A stretch of DNA of 31,707 bases from Kiritimatiellia bacterium (GTDB lineage: Bacteria; Verrucomicrobiota; Kiritimatiellia; RFP12; UBA1067). Each line of letters opens with the position of its first letter. The stretch's first letter is position 1. A model generated the notes under the pieces. That model had not been told where the DNA came from. It saw only the letters and a program-made list of their open reading frames with translations, and ran no database searches. The translations under genes and the position numbers were made by a program. This document shows, piece by piece, positions 23,636 to 31,707 of the stretch. Where the stretch lies: NCBI GenBank assembly GCA_017405115.1, contig JAFRBA010000224.1, forward strand, positions 1 to 31,707, read 5' to 3'.

Positions 23636-25290
23636 TGACGCTCTTTTCTTAACAATTTTCCATCAGCACCATACACCCAATCCGTATAATGCACCTTTCC
23701 CAACCCAAGCGACGCTTTCGTTACTCCATAAAAGCCTTCACGAACGATTCGTTCCTCTTGAACAAGCATTTTTTTCATATCTTCAATAGACAAATCGCGA
23801 TTCAAGAGTTCTTTCACAACCAATGACACCTTACTGTTACTCGTCGGCGCTTGATTAGAAGAAAATGAATCGATGCACCCCTTCGGTTTTATCCACAAAA
23901 TTGACGACTCGTAACCTTGACTATCGTTCTCTCGCATTAATACACACCCATGGTCAGCTGCGACTATAATTGTTGAAATATCATATACACCCTTGTTCCG
24001 CAACGCATCAAACAATTCCCCAAGGAGTCTAAGCTTATACAAACCGATGTCAAGCAATCCATCCCGATCCGTTCTCGCGGGATTAAGACTGTTCCCGCTT
24101 TTATCATACAGAAAAGGCGGATGAGTTCCTACTGTATGGAAGAATCCCAACATTTTCTTTGATTCATCAGAGAATCCAGCATCTGCTAATGCCTTATACG
24201 TAAACGTTTCCCTTGCGGCGCTTGCTGGCGGCGGGATTCTTGCGACCGCCTTTATGGCCATATTCAACATCTGATTCTTGAAAACATATGGAACTAGTCG
24301 AATAAAGACTATGTCAATCAACCGAAAGTAAGGCGTGGATCCCGTGCTCCTTAGAAATGCCAATCCCGTTTTATTCAATGTCACAGTCTCAGTCGTGTAA
24401 AGTTCGCGCAAACGATTAGTATATCCGAATTGATGCAACCCTTCGGAGAAAAACACAGGGCAATTTGCGCGCACATACGGCACAAGAAAAGATTCGTCCC
24501 CATATATAGACATGCCAAATGCACCTCTGTCATCATGCTCAGAGCAGTACCTTCCTGTTAACAGCGCAGGAAGTCCTGTAGCTGTTTCATCATGCATGCC
24601 AAGATTTCCTGGAAACGCAGTAAAGCCAGGGAATTTATTCTTAAGTTCCGGGACCCTGTTTAGTATAATCGAAGCGGCGGTTGCGGGAAACGAATCAAGC
24701 ACAAATATCAACACATTCGAACTTCTTGAATACTGGACATTTTTCACAACATCATACAGGGGATAGAAATCTTTTGAAAACTCATTCGTATTATTATTGC
24801 CATTTTCAGAATTCCGCTTGCTGTCAAATATAGAAGCAAACATCAGCAGAAATAGACCCATTTCAATCCAAGTGCTCCACTTAACAAAAAACCTATGACA
24901 GCAGAAAACGATACAAACAATTAAAATCCAAACAAATGAATCATACCCTTTTGTCACAATATTTGAAAAAGAGCTTGTTCCATTAAGCGAGGGCAAGCCG
25001 ATCGACAAAAGACCAGTCTCAAGATATAGACATATAGTAATAGACAAGAAAAACAATCGAAGAATAATTCCCGCAAAATGTCCAAAGACATGCTCAACAA
25101 CAATCATAAATGCACATGAGCCAACAAACAGCACGAGAAATGCGACGCAAGCCTCAAGCAGCAATTCATTCATTGAGAAGAGGAACATCTCCCGGTTCCA
25201 AAGAAATGTCTGAATCGGAACAATCACTGCGATAAAACCAGAAATCACTGCTGATTGCACACAAAACGCTACAACTTTAGATCTTGTCAT
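23632..25290 (-). CDS. Membrane-anchored sulfatase-like enzyme (alkaline phosphatase superfamily)
   Basis: A 552-aa protein with about five N-terminal membrane helices (1-155) and an extracytoplasmic sulfatase/phosphotransferase-like domain. Motifs are NVLIFVLDSFPA at 192-203 (metal-binding Asp), DETATGLPALLTGRY at 234-248 around the expected Thr/Ser nucleophile region, HTVGTHPPF at 385-393, and IIVAADHG at 441-448. The domain order resembles LtaS/EptA-type enzymes, which transfer phosphoglycerol or phosphoethanolamine, more than soluble sulfatases; no C-x-P-S-R sulfatase signature is present. The ATG at 25290 has a strong GGAGGG SD. It shares YLETGLLSIG-type sequence with the larger neighbour at 26150, so the two are paralogues. 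The group it transfers or removes is unknown. Confidence 0.82.
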   Translation of the reverse strand: MTRSKVVAFCVQSAVISGFIAVIVPIQTFLWNREMFLFSMNELLLEACVAFLVLFVGSCAFMIVVEHVFGHFAGIILRLFFLSITICLYLETGLLSIGLPSLNGTSSFSNIVTKGYDSFVWILIVCIVFCCHRFFVKWSTWIEMGLFLLMFASIFDSKRNSENGNNNTNEFSKDFYPLYDVVKNVQYSRSSNVLIFVLDSFPATAASIILNRVPELKNKFPGFTAFPGNLGMHDETATGLPALLTGRYCSEHDDRGAFGMSIYGDESFLVPYVRANCPVFFSEGLHQFGYTNRLRELYTTETVTLNKTGLAFLRSTGSTPYFRLIDIVFIRLVPYVFKNQMLNMAIKAVARIPPPASAARETFTYKALADAGFSDESKKMLGFFHTVGTHPPFLYDKSGNSLNPARTDRDGLLDIGLYKLRLLGELFDALRNKGVYDISTIIVAADHGCVLMRENDSQGYESSILWIKPKGCIDSFSSNQAPTSNSKVSLVVKELLNRDLSIEDMKKMLVQEERIVREGFYGVTKASLGLGKVHYTDWVYGADGKLLRKERH

Positions 25291-25361
25291 GATTTACACC
25301 CTCCTTGCTTAAATTGACCGCGCCTCAAAACGGGATGCAGAAAACTTACTGTATATCATGT

Positions 25362-26105
25362 TCATGAACTTCTCCACGCGCTATACAACCTTGACATTCT
25401 CCGCCGCACACACTCAAGAAATGAAAATACCGGCGTTTTCAGCGTTATGCTCTCAACTGGCTTGCCGCCAAAAGAAAGCTTGAACTGCCCAATTGTATAT
25501 GCAGGGTTGTTCTTATCCGTACAAACACCACTCCAGTCATAATGCGTATACCCCGCATTCTTAAGATACTCAAGTTCTTTGTAGTGAAGATACCTATTCC
25601 CCCACCCGATCATCCGTTTGTCGCATCCCGATTCAAGCCTATGGGAGCATGAAAACATGAGCAATGCAACATGTGACTGATTGTCAAGCAGACTGGCATG
25701 CATTGCAAGCACCTTCCCGTCATGTACAGCCTTTGTCAGCAACGCAGTACGATACTTACGCATCCGAGCTTCGCTTGTGTAATCGCCGAACCCCTTGCTC
25801 TTGCAGAAGTCATTATAAAACACCACAAATTCCCGCAAGTCAGAAACAACCTCAAAAGAGACGCCTTCCTTCTCTGCCCGTCTGATTTCATTTCGCGTGT
25901 TGCTTTTCATTGTGAGAAGTATCTCGTCCATGCTTTGTGTCAAGTCCGTAAAACACGACATGCCTCGTTCAACCCGATACCAACTCGGCACTCGATCCAC
26001 ATCACCTTGATAATCATAGTACTGAATCGCCCTAAACAGATCAAAGAACGAAACTCGATTGGCAAAATATCTATTCGTATGAATCCTGGACTTGACCTCA
26101 AACAT
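25362..26105 (-). CDS. FemAB/GNAT-like aminoacyl- or acyl-transferase
   Basis: A 247-aa protein resembling the second GNAT-like domain of FemAB proteins. It has MKSNTRNEIRRAEKEGV near residues 66-82 (the FemAB-type basic segment), KVLAMHASLLDNQSHVALLM as the central strands, GNRYLHYKELEYLKNAGYTH near 178-198, then YDWSG and GQFKLSFGGKPV. FemAB enzymes transfer amino acids from tRNA to peptidoglycan precursors. Related single-domain proteins in exopolysaccharide loci are thought to N-acylate or aminoacylate sugars. GGAGGTGGA precedes the ATG at 26105. It sits between two sulfatase-like genes. The deacetylase at 17183 could supply the free amine it would modify, which is inference. Confidence 0.8.
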   Translation of the reverse strand: MFEVKSRIHTNRYFANRVSFFDLFRAIQYYDYQGDVDRVPSWYRVERGMSCFTDLTQSMDEILLTMKSNTRNEIRRAEKEGVSFEVVSDLREFVVFYNDFCKSKGFGDYTSEARMRKYRTALLTKAVHDGKVLAMHASLLDNQSHVALLMFSCSHRLESGCDKRMIGWGNRYLHYKELEYLKNAGYTHYDWSGVCTDKNNPAYTIGQFKLSFGGKPVESITLKTPVFSFLECVRRRMSRLYSAWRSS

Positions 26106-26149
26106 TACTCCACCTCCTCATCTTGATCCACTACCACAAAATGCCATCT

Positions 26150-28801
26150 TCATTGCTCAACCTTAATGTTGTTTAGAAACACTGTATCGTTAAAGCCGTG
26201 ACGTTCAATATCAACTTCCACGACTCCATTTGCATTTGGACGAAGACCTTTCAAGACAACAGCCGCACGTTCTTCTCCGTTCTGAAATATACGCTTCTTT
26301 TCAATGCCCTCGCCGCTAATAATGAGGCACGGATCACTCGCAGTATAAGGCTTTCTACCTCCTGTCTGCGACAAGAACGTTGACAACTCCATCTCAACTG
26401 AACATGGTGAACCTGAATCAACCACCTTAAACGATATTGTCATCTTAGGAGTATTACCTGCAAACTGCTTGCTCGTCCAATCAACTCCGCAGAACCCAAA
26501 CGTGCCAAGCATATCTTTAGATCGATACTTTTTGCCTATTTCAACAGCCGCAAGCTCCTCATTAATCTGAGTCATCTCCCTGCGCACATGTCCAACAGCA
26601 TCCACATGCCAGTCAAGAAATCCCCCATCGCAAGACTCACGATACAACCTGTCCTCTGAGCGCAACACTTCTTCAGCCTCCTTGCGAGACAGAGCTTTAT
26701 CAGCGCTCTTCTTCACCATATCCGCGATGCCTGCATGAGATGTCGGCACTTCACTCCATTCAAAATCCCCGATATCGCCTTCCGTCTTCATCCACAACAT
26801 AGGAAGTCCAGATGAAGTCATCCCGTTCTTAATGTACGAGCCTCCGTTCTTGTAACTTCCACCATGATCGGAGCATACGACGATTGTAGACCTGTCGTAT
26901 ATCCCTTTGCTCCGGTAGGCATCGAAAAGGCGACCTAGGCAACGCAATGCATACCATGCCTGCTCCCGATGCGCCTCATAATCGTATCGTGGCGTACTGG
27001 ACACATTCCCGTCCCGGTCGAAAATCAGTGGCTCGTGTGAGCCCTGCGTGTGGTAATAGTGAAATGAAAGTGCAGCATTTTCATCAACAGGCCGTCCCGC
27101 CAATATTGGATAGACCCACGACTCCTCTTCCCCACTTCGAATGTTTGGCCAAGCAGACACAATCCACCTAAAACCTACTGCCTTGGCGATAAATGGCAAA
27201 CAGCGGAACAACACAATTTCGCGAAGCGACCACTTGAGCTGCCCTGACATCCGCCAAGACAAGGTTTCCCCGCTAAATGAATTGCGCTCCTCCGATGAAC
27301 TTGACTTTATGATGCGATTAGAACAACCTTGATGCCGCCCCCCTGGACAAACATAAACAGATGCATTCGCGCCAAGATATGGTACTACAACCGATTCTTG
27401 CCCCCAAAGAGAATTAACATAAGCTGGCAAGCTTCCTGGCGACTGAAGATACATTCCTGTCATCAACCCCGCAGTCCCCAAGTCAGTAAATTGATGCATC
27501 CCCACGTTGTTTCTGTATCCGATAAATCCATTAAACTTGCCTCGTAAATCATCGTCCGACATCATGACATCCTCGGCCACTTCAGATGTCATTTTGTCCA
27601 ACACAAACACCATTACATTCCTATTCGTCGAATAAGTTGCATTCTCAACAACTTCCTTTTTAAGAAGGAGCCCCGAAACCGGGCCTTCGATCGAAGACAT
27701 TTCACGCCTGTCTGGATGGACGTCAAAGAAAGAGACACATGTCATTACGAGAAAACCAATTGCCACCCAATGCACAACATTACGAAGCTTCGTCCATGAG
27801 AAAGCACCAGCCATTAGAATCGCTGCCATAATAAGTGCATCACGAAGTCCCTTGCCTCTGTCTAGAAAGTAATCCACTTCTCCACTCAATGGCGGCTGGC
27901 CGATCGACAAAACCCCTGTTTCAAGATATTCATACACAAGAAATGCCGTTATGACAACATGAAAGAATCGTCCCCAGAAAAACGAAATTGCAAAAAGCGC
28001 CCCTGCCGCGCAAAGGAAAACGCCCCAAAAGCCAGCAATGCCGTCCTTGAGGAGATGCATAGCCGAGAATGCAAAATCAGATTCATTCACCAAATATGAC
28101 TGAAACGGAAGGGCCAACTCATAGAACGCCGACAGGAACAATGCAACCGCCGCAGACTGCCATATCGCCTTTCGCCAGCGCATCTTGTCTTCACTATATA
28201 TTGCAAAGAGAATCGAGAGCAGCAAAAGAAACATCTCCACTGCCAGGAGAGAAATCGCAAGCATCCTATCTTGATCCCATGATGGCAACCATCGCCAGAC
28301 AAAACCGTCATCCGTATCCGGATACAGATAAAGCCGACCATCTGGCCCTAGAGGTAATGGATCCTTACAGCCATGCGCCAAACCGGATAATCCCGCCTTA
28401 TCGGAGGACACAACAACCCTGTCAAGGTCAAGAGTTCGCAAAAAAAGCAATCGACTACGACACTTAATAGACGTTATCCTTACAGATGGCGCACTGGATA
28501 CAAGTTCAAATCCCATATCAGACACATTTCTGTCGCCATCGATCCACGCATGCATATCCATCGCACCACCCTTCAACTGTCCATATGCGCCGTAATCGGA
28601 CGTGGCGTCTTTCCACCCTTGTTCCGCATCATGGAACAACAGATTCATTGTAATGCCAGACTTGCATTCCGCGAGAATCTCAACCCTGCTTGCAGCATGC
28701 CGAGTCAAGGCAATATAGCCCAATACAAGCAAAAGATTGGCAGAAAGCCACCTTGCAATGACATTTAGGCAACACTTCATACGACCACGTCTGACCTTCA
28801 T
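26150..28801 (-). CDS. Large membrane sulfatase-like protein with extra periplasmic domains
   Basis: An 883-aa paralogue of the 552-aa protein at 23632. Order: one N-terminal helix (about 15-33), an extracytoplasmic domain (about 37-170), a bundle of six or seven helices (about 178-380) containing YLETGVLSIGQP, then the alkaline-phosphatase-type domain with NVMVFVLDKM, TAGLMTGMY, HTQGSHEPL and STIVVCSDHGGS, and a C-terminal region of beta character (about 760-883) that may bind glycan. Where the smaller paralogue has ATGLPALLTG, this one has DLGTAGLMTG, so the nucleophile position may differ or be lost. It could modify the polymer with a phospho-group or be a non-catalytic receptor. The start overlaps the acyltransferase stop (ATGA). 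Confidence 0.78.
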   Translation of the reverse strand: MKVRRGRMKCCLNVIARWLSANLLLVLGYIALTRHAASRVEILAECKSGITMNLLFHDAEQGWKDATSDYGAYGQLKGGAMDMHAWIDGDRNVSDMGFELVSSAPSVRITSIKCRSRLLFLRTLDLDRVVVSSDKAGLSGLAHGCKDPLPLGPDGRLYLYPDTDDGFVWRWLPSWDQDRMLAISLLAVEMFLLLLSILFAIYSEDKMRWRKAIWQSAAVALFLSAFYELALPFQSYLVNESDFAFSAMHLLKDGIAGFWGVFLCAAGALFAISFFWGRFFHVVITAFLVYEYLETGVLSIGQPPLSGEVDYFLDRGKGLRDALIMAAILMAGAFSWTKLRNVVHWVAIGFLVMTCVSFFDVHPDRREMSSIEGPVSGLLLKKEVVENATYSTNRNVMVFVLDKMTSEVAEDVMMSDDDLRGKFNGFIGYRNNVGMHQFTDLGTAGLMTGMYLQSPGSLPAYVNSLWGQESVVVPYLGANASVYVCPGGRHQGCSNRIIKSSSSEERNSFSGETLSWRMSGQLKWSLREIVLFRCLPFIAKAVGFRWIVSAWPNIRSGEEESWVYPILAGRPVDENAALSFHYYHTQGSHEPLIFDRDGNVSSTPRYDYEAHREQAWYALRCLGRLFDAYRSKGIYDRSTIVVCSDHGGSYKNGGSYIKNGMTSSGLPMLWMKTEGDIGDFEWSEVPTSHAGIADMVKKSADKALSRKEAEEVLRSEDRLYRESCDGGFLDWHVDAVGHVRREMTQINEELAAVEIGKKYRSKDMLGTFGFCGVDWTSKQFAGNTPKMTISFKVVDSGSPCSVEMELSTFLSQTGGRKPYTASDPCLIISGEGIEKKRIFQNGEERAAVVLKGLRPNANGVVEVDIERHGFNDTVFLNNIKVEQ

Positions 28802-29895
28802 GATATTTGACTCAAAGCTGGCTTCTCAATATATTTGATTCGCAGTAGATCAATCAAGCTGCATACAACGAAAACTCCTATGATGCACGATAGAGACTTC
28901 CCGATTAGGGTCATGAATGAGCAGCTTGAGAAACCAGGGACATTTAGAAGATCCTTCCATAACCATTGGCGCATTGCATCGCTGTTGGCATGAATCAGCA
29001 AAACGCCGAATGTAGTTGAGGCTACGGTGTTGATTACCTTGCTATACCCAATCTTCCAGTTCCGAAACACGAGGAAAAGCAATACGCCAATTGCCACAGC
29101 CAGAATCTTGTCAGAGTCGCTTATGAGCCAGTATTGGAAGTTCACCGTCATTCCACATGCCTTTAGCCAGTCATTTATCAACATCCAAACACTGGCAAGG
29201 CATACACATCCCATGAGCAACGGCAGGCAGACCCGATTGCGCCCCATCCACGACATCGGGTAAAGACGAATCGCCGCGCCTATGAAATAAATCGTCATAT
29301 ACCAGAACGTGTGGTTGAACGAGTACTTTGCAGCAAACAATGTAGCGGCTCCGGAGAAGTGAAGCAACAACAAACCGATTAAAAGAAACAACTCCCTTTT
29401 CGAGCAATGCCGTATCAATATGTTGTAAAACGGAATCCCCAGATAAAACCAAAGGAACGAGACAGTAAAGCCGTTATTGATACCAATGAAGAAATGTCCG
29501 CCAAGCTCGAACAGCCGCTTAGGCGTTATGGTCTCATATCCAAAACCCAAGAAGACCAAGAATATTGCCACAAGATAAAACACAACCTGAAACAGCAACT
29601 TTAAGAATCTTTTTGCAGTCAATGAACTTGTGCACATAAAATATCCCGTGATAATCACAAATGCATTTATCGCCGTCTTGCCCCACGCCCCAATCCACTG
29701 CAGCCATATAAGATTCGCATCAGGATGCGCATAGTCAAACGATTCTGAAAGTCCGCTGTTGTATACAAAATGATGTGCAACAATGAACAACATCGCCACA
29801 ATTCTCAGCAGTTCAATGCCACTTTCACGAGGATGTTTTACTGCCTCAGTGGACTGCGTTTTTGTCACATAAGACATTCCGTCTTTCAGTTGCAT
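28798..29895 (-). CDS. Acyltransferase family 3 membrane protein
   Basis: A 365-aa protein with about ten helices and the acyltransferase-3 start signature GIELLRIVAMLFIVAHHFVY (residues 26-45), carrying the conserved Arg and double His. ITGYFMCTSSLTAKRFLKL and IYFIGAAIRLYP are typical of the WecH/OafA group. It is distinct from the family member at 10477. It probably O-acetylates a sugar in the lipid-linked unit or polymer. The ATG at 29895 has AGGA upstream, and the stop overlaps the start of the large sulfatase-like gene, so the two are translationally coupled and may act on the same residue. Confidence 0.9.
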   Translation of the reverse strand: MQLKDGMSYVTKTQSTEAVKHPRESGIELLRIVAMLFIVAHHFVYNSGLSESFDYAHPDANLIWLQWIGAWGKTAINAFVIITGYFMCTSSLTAKRFLKLLFQVVFYLVAIFLVFLGFGYETITPKRLFELGGHFFIGINNGFTVSFLWFYLGIPFYNILIRHCSKRELFLLIGLLLLHFSGAATLFAAKYSFNHTFWYMTIYFIGAAIRLYPMSWMGRNRVCLPLLMGCVCLASVWMLINDWLKACGMTVNFQYWLISDSDKILAVAIGVLLFLVFRNWKIGYSKVINTVASTTFGVLLIHANSDAMRQWLWKDLLNVPGFSSCSFMTLIGKSLSCIIGVFVVCSLIDLLRIKYIEKPALSQIS

Positions 29896-29906
29896 ATCAC
29901 ACTTTC

Positions 29907-30941
29907 CTATTTCGTAAACCCAACACGAAAGCGCAGATACCGCATCAACGCCCGAATCGTTCGCAGGTCAAATGGCTGCCGCCAGTAAATCGTCCAGAAG
30001 GCGTGTTTAAAGTCTCGTGCGAATTTATTCGTGTACTCCTTCGACCACCCAGGCGTAGAACGATTGAAGAAGTAGGCGATATACGTCAAGACCAGCGCGC
30101 CAAAACGCTTGTGCCAGCTTTTCGGCCCATTGAGATAAAGATCAAGATACTGCTTGATGGCAAGTATCTTCTTATCCTGTCCAGACAAACTCGTCGCAAC
30201 ACCCGCACCCGTCAATCTGTAGACAGAAACAACATCCTGCAAATGCGCCACCTTGCCGGTCTCGACGAGACAATGCAGAGAAACTACATCGTACCACACA
30301 TGAATCTCGGGGAATATCCGTTCGCGCATCGTCAAGAAATCACGCCTAATGACATACGTTGCCGTATGAGGATAGAAATGCGCCAAGTCTTGATGCGTGA
30401 TAAAGCCATTGCTTTTATAGCGTGTCTCGCTAATTCGCCCATCCTGATACAGTGTCACGTAATTTGCAACGCATCCAATACTGCCAGTAGTCCTAATCAA
30501 GTCCACCTGCTTCTGGAGTTTCAGAGAATCAGTCCAATAGTCATCACCCTCCAAGAACGCGACATACTCACCACGGCAATGCGCAACCGTCCGACTACCA
30601 TTCCCACCCAACTTGCTCACATTTTCATGCCACCAGATGACCCGTATCTTATCTGGATGTTTCGTTTGATACTCAAAACAGATTTCCCTCGTCTTGTCCT
30701 GCGAACAATCCTCCCCAATGACAATCTCGAAATCAAAATCCGTCTTCTGCGCCAACACACTGTCGATGCATTCGCGGATGAATTTTTCATGGTTATATGC
30801 CATGACCCTTATCGACACGAGCGGATTCTTGTTGAGAGCCCTCAGATCAGATGTTTCCAAATAGGGAATATCACCAGCCCGTAATGACGACTCACAGCGG
30901 TCAGCAAACAGCCTATCGCATATTGCCTTTAATCCAAACAT
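29907..30941 (-). CDS. GT2-family glycosyltransferase
   Basis: A 344-aa GT-A fold enzyme with VSIRVMAYNHEKFIRECIDS near 41-60, IVIGEDCSQDKT near 73-84, and the DxD-containing FLEGDDYW near 132-139, which binds the metal-nucleotide sugar. Later, WYDVVSLHCLVETGKV gives the acceptor-side acidic region. It probably adds a sugar to the lipid-linked intermediate in the cytoplasm. No strong SD precedes the ATG at 30941. A long antisense frame of about 340 codons exists opposite, but it lacks any family pattern and is a shadow. The 50-base gap upstream to the acetyltransferase stop shows nothing notable. Confidence 0.9.
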   Translation of the reverse strand: MFGLKAICDRLFADRCESSLRAGDIPYLETSDLRALNKNPLVSIRVMAYNHEKFIRECIDSVLAQKTDFDFEIVIGEDCSQDKTREICFEYQTKHPDKIRVIWWHENVSKLGGNGSRTVAHCRGEYVAFLEGDDYWTDSLKLQKQVDLIRTTGSIGCVANYVTLYQDGRISETRYKSNGFITHQDLAHFYPHTATYVIRRDFLTMRERIFPEIHVWYDVVSLHCLVETGKVAHLQDVVSVYRLTGAGVATSLSGQDKKILAIKQYLDLYLNGPKSWHKRFGALVLTYIAYFFNRSTPGWSKEYTNKFARDFKHAFWTIYWRQPFDLRTIRALMRYLRFRVGFTK

Positions 30942-30991
30942 GATGATGATTTACACCGCTCAAACAACGACATGCAGTCTAAATGCGAGGC

Positions 30992-31696
30992 TCAAAATAA
31001 TGTATTCACACGCATGCCTACGCGACGCAACCTCGCTATGACAGATTCGTCAACATCTTCGTCAACAAGCATTTCAAGTTCCCGTTCTACAACCTCCTGC
31101 GGCCAATCCCACCACTTTATCTCAAGCAACGCATCAATGATGGATTTTTCGAACCTGAATCCTATGATTTTAGCAGGAACACCACATACAATTGCATACG
31201 GGGGCACATCTTTCGTCACGACAGCCCCGCCTCCAACAATTGCACCATGTCCAACTCTTGCTTTGTGAAGCACTTGCGCTCCAGCGGCTATCCACACATC
31301 ATTTCCTACAATACAACGGTCTCTGTGATCGTCAGGTTTTGGTATTTCACCACTTTTTAGTTGTTCAAACCTAAATCGCGGAAGCGTTGTTACCTTCCGA
31401 TAATCATGATCAAAGCCACCCACATCAACATTTCTTGCGAAAGAACAATACTTCCCCACTTTTGAGAAATTAATCGTCGTATTAATACCGCAATATGAAT
31501 AACAACCAATCGAAGAATCGTTGATATAGCTCCTTCGATTTATTGCGACATTATTGCCGATAATACACCTTGCGCAAGTCGTATCATCTCCAATTATAAC
31601 TCGCTCACCAAGACAAGAATCAACCACTGCGGCGTTTCGATACACCTTGGCGGACACACCTATCTTAGACCTGACAACTTTTGCCGTAGGGTCCAT
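30992..31696 (-). CDS. CatB-like hexapeptide-repeat acetyltransferase, N-terminus near window edge
   Basis: A 234-aa left-handed beta-helix protein of the xenobiotic/CatB-type acetyltransferase group. Hexapeptide repeats run from about residue 12 to 100. Then come GGFDHDYRK with the catalytic-type His, IVGNDVWIAAGAQVL, VGHGAIVGGGAVV, and PPYAIVCGVPAKIIGFRF, the family's C-terminal hallmark. It likely O- or N-acetylates a sugar. The ATG at 31696 is the first visible start. The frame remains open to the window end, so an upstream start cannot be excluded. It may not be the first gene of the long operon, whose promoter is probably beyond the window. Confidence 0.87.
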   Translation of the reverse strand: MDPTAKVVRSKIGVSAKVYRNAAVVDSCLGERVIIGDDTTCARCIIGNNVAINRRSYINDSSIGCYSYCGINTTINFSKVGKYCSFARNVDVGGFDHDYRKVTTLPRFRFEQLKSGEIPKPDDHRDRCIVGNDVWIAAGAQVLHKARVGHGAIVGGGAVVTKDVPPYAIVCGVPAKIIGFRFEKSIIDALLEIKWWDWPQEVVERELEMLVDEDVDESVIARLRRVGMRVNTLF

Positions 31697-31707
31697 GACT
31701 CCACAAA

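Noticed and set aside
29862..30884. Long plus-strand open frame of 340 codons
   Set aside because: It lies entirely opposite the GT2 gene, which has clear DxD and fold motifs. The antisense product shows no recognisable pattern, RBS or membrane/domain logic.

Overview
This window looks like a surface-polysaccharide locus from a Gram-negative bacterium. Every gene I can support is on the minus strand, so transcription runs from high to low coordinates. The taxon is an inference. A GxxExxY-family protein, 'accacgaaatacac' repeats and heptamer TTAGTCG tracts between genes remind me of uncultured Verrucomicrobiota/Kiritimatiellae/Lentisphaerae genomes, but no marker gene settles it. I saw no rRNA, tRNA, transposase or CRISPR array.

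Region 1 (31.7 to 9.0 kb) is a long, tightly packed gene series, and many neighbours overlap by 4 bases (ATGA, GTGA or TTGA). In transcription order it encodes: a CatB-like hexapeptide acetyltransferase, a GT2 glycosyltransferase, an acyltransferase-3, a large membrane sulfatase-like enzyme, a FemAB/GNAT-like protein, a second sulfatase-like enzyme, a Wzx-type flippase, a GtrB-GtrA fusion, a GT-C-like membrane protein, a GT4, a YdjC/ChbG deacetylase, an IspD/TarI-like cytidylyltransferase, an extended SDR, a LicD-family transferase, an asparagine-synthase-like protein without a glutaminase half, a second GT4 carrying internal repeats, another acyltransferase-3, and an O-antigen polymerase/ligase-like protein. 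Together they suggest Wzx/Wzy-type polysaccharide assembly. The polymer is probably modified by acylation, by periplasmic glycosylation, and perhaps by CDP-alditol-derived phosphate groups.

Region 2 (9.0 to 5.5 kb) is an accessory island with its own promoters and many short repeats. It holds a MNT-like nucleotidyltransferase with a 65-aa partner, a GxxExxY protein, a GNAT-methyltransferase fusion and a 74-aa membrane protein. A promoter of form TTGCAA/TTGCAC-N17-GATAAT occurs three times here and once more just downstream. One roughly 90-bp copy includes the promoter, the RBS and the first ten codons of the small membrane gene. It sits ahead of the GNAT-methyltransferase gene and creates a 27-aa leader ORF whose stop codon overlaps that gene's start.

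Region 3 (5.4 kb to the window edge) is a second operon: two tandem WcaF-like acetyltransferases, a KASIII-like synthase broken by an apparent single-base frameshift, an acyl carrier protein, an SDR, a second and intact KASIII-like synthase, another SDR, and the first 64 codons of a split-transketolase N-terminal subunit that runs off the window. This set looks like a compact ACP-dependent acyl assembly line dedicated to the polysaccharide. It is the most interesting candidate for an undescribed pathway here.
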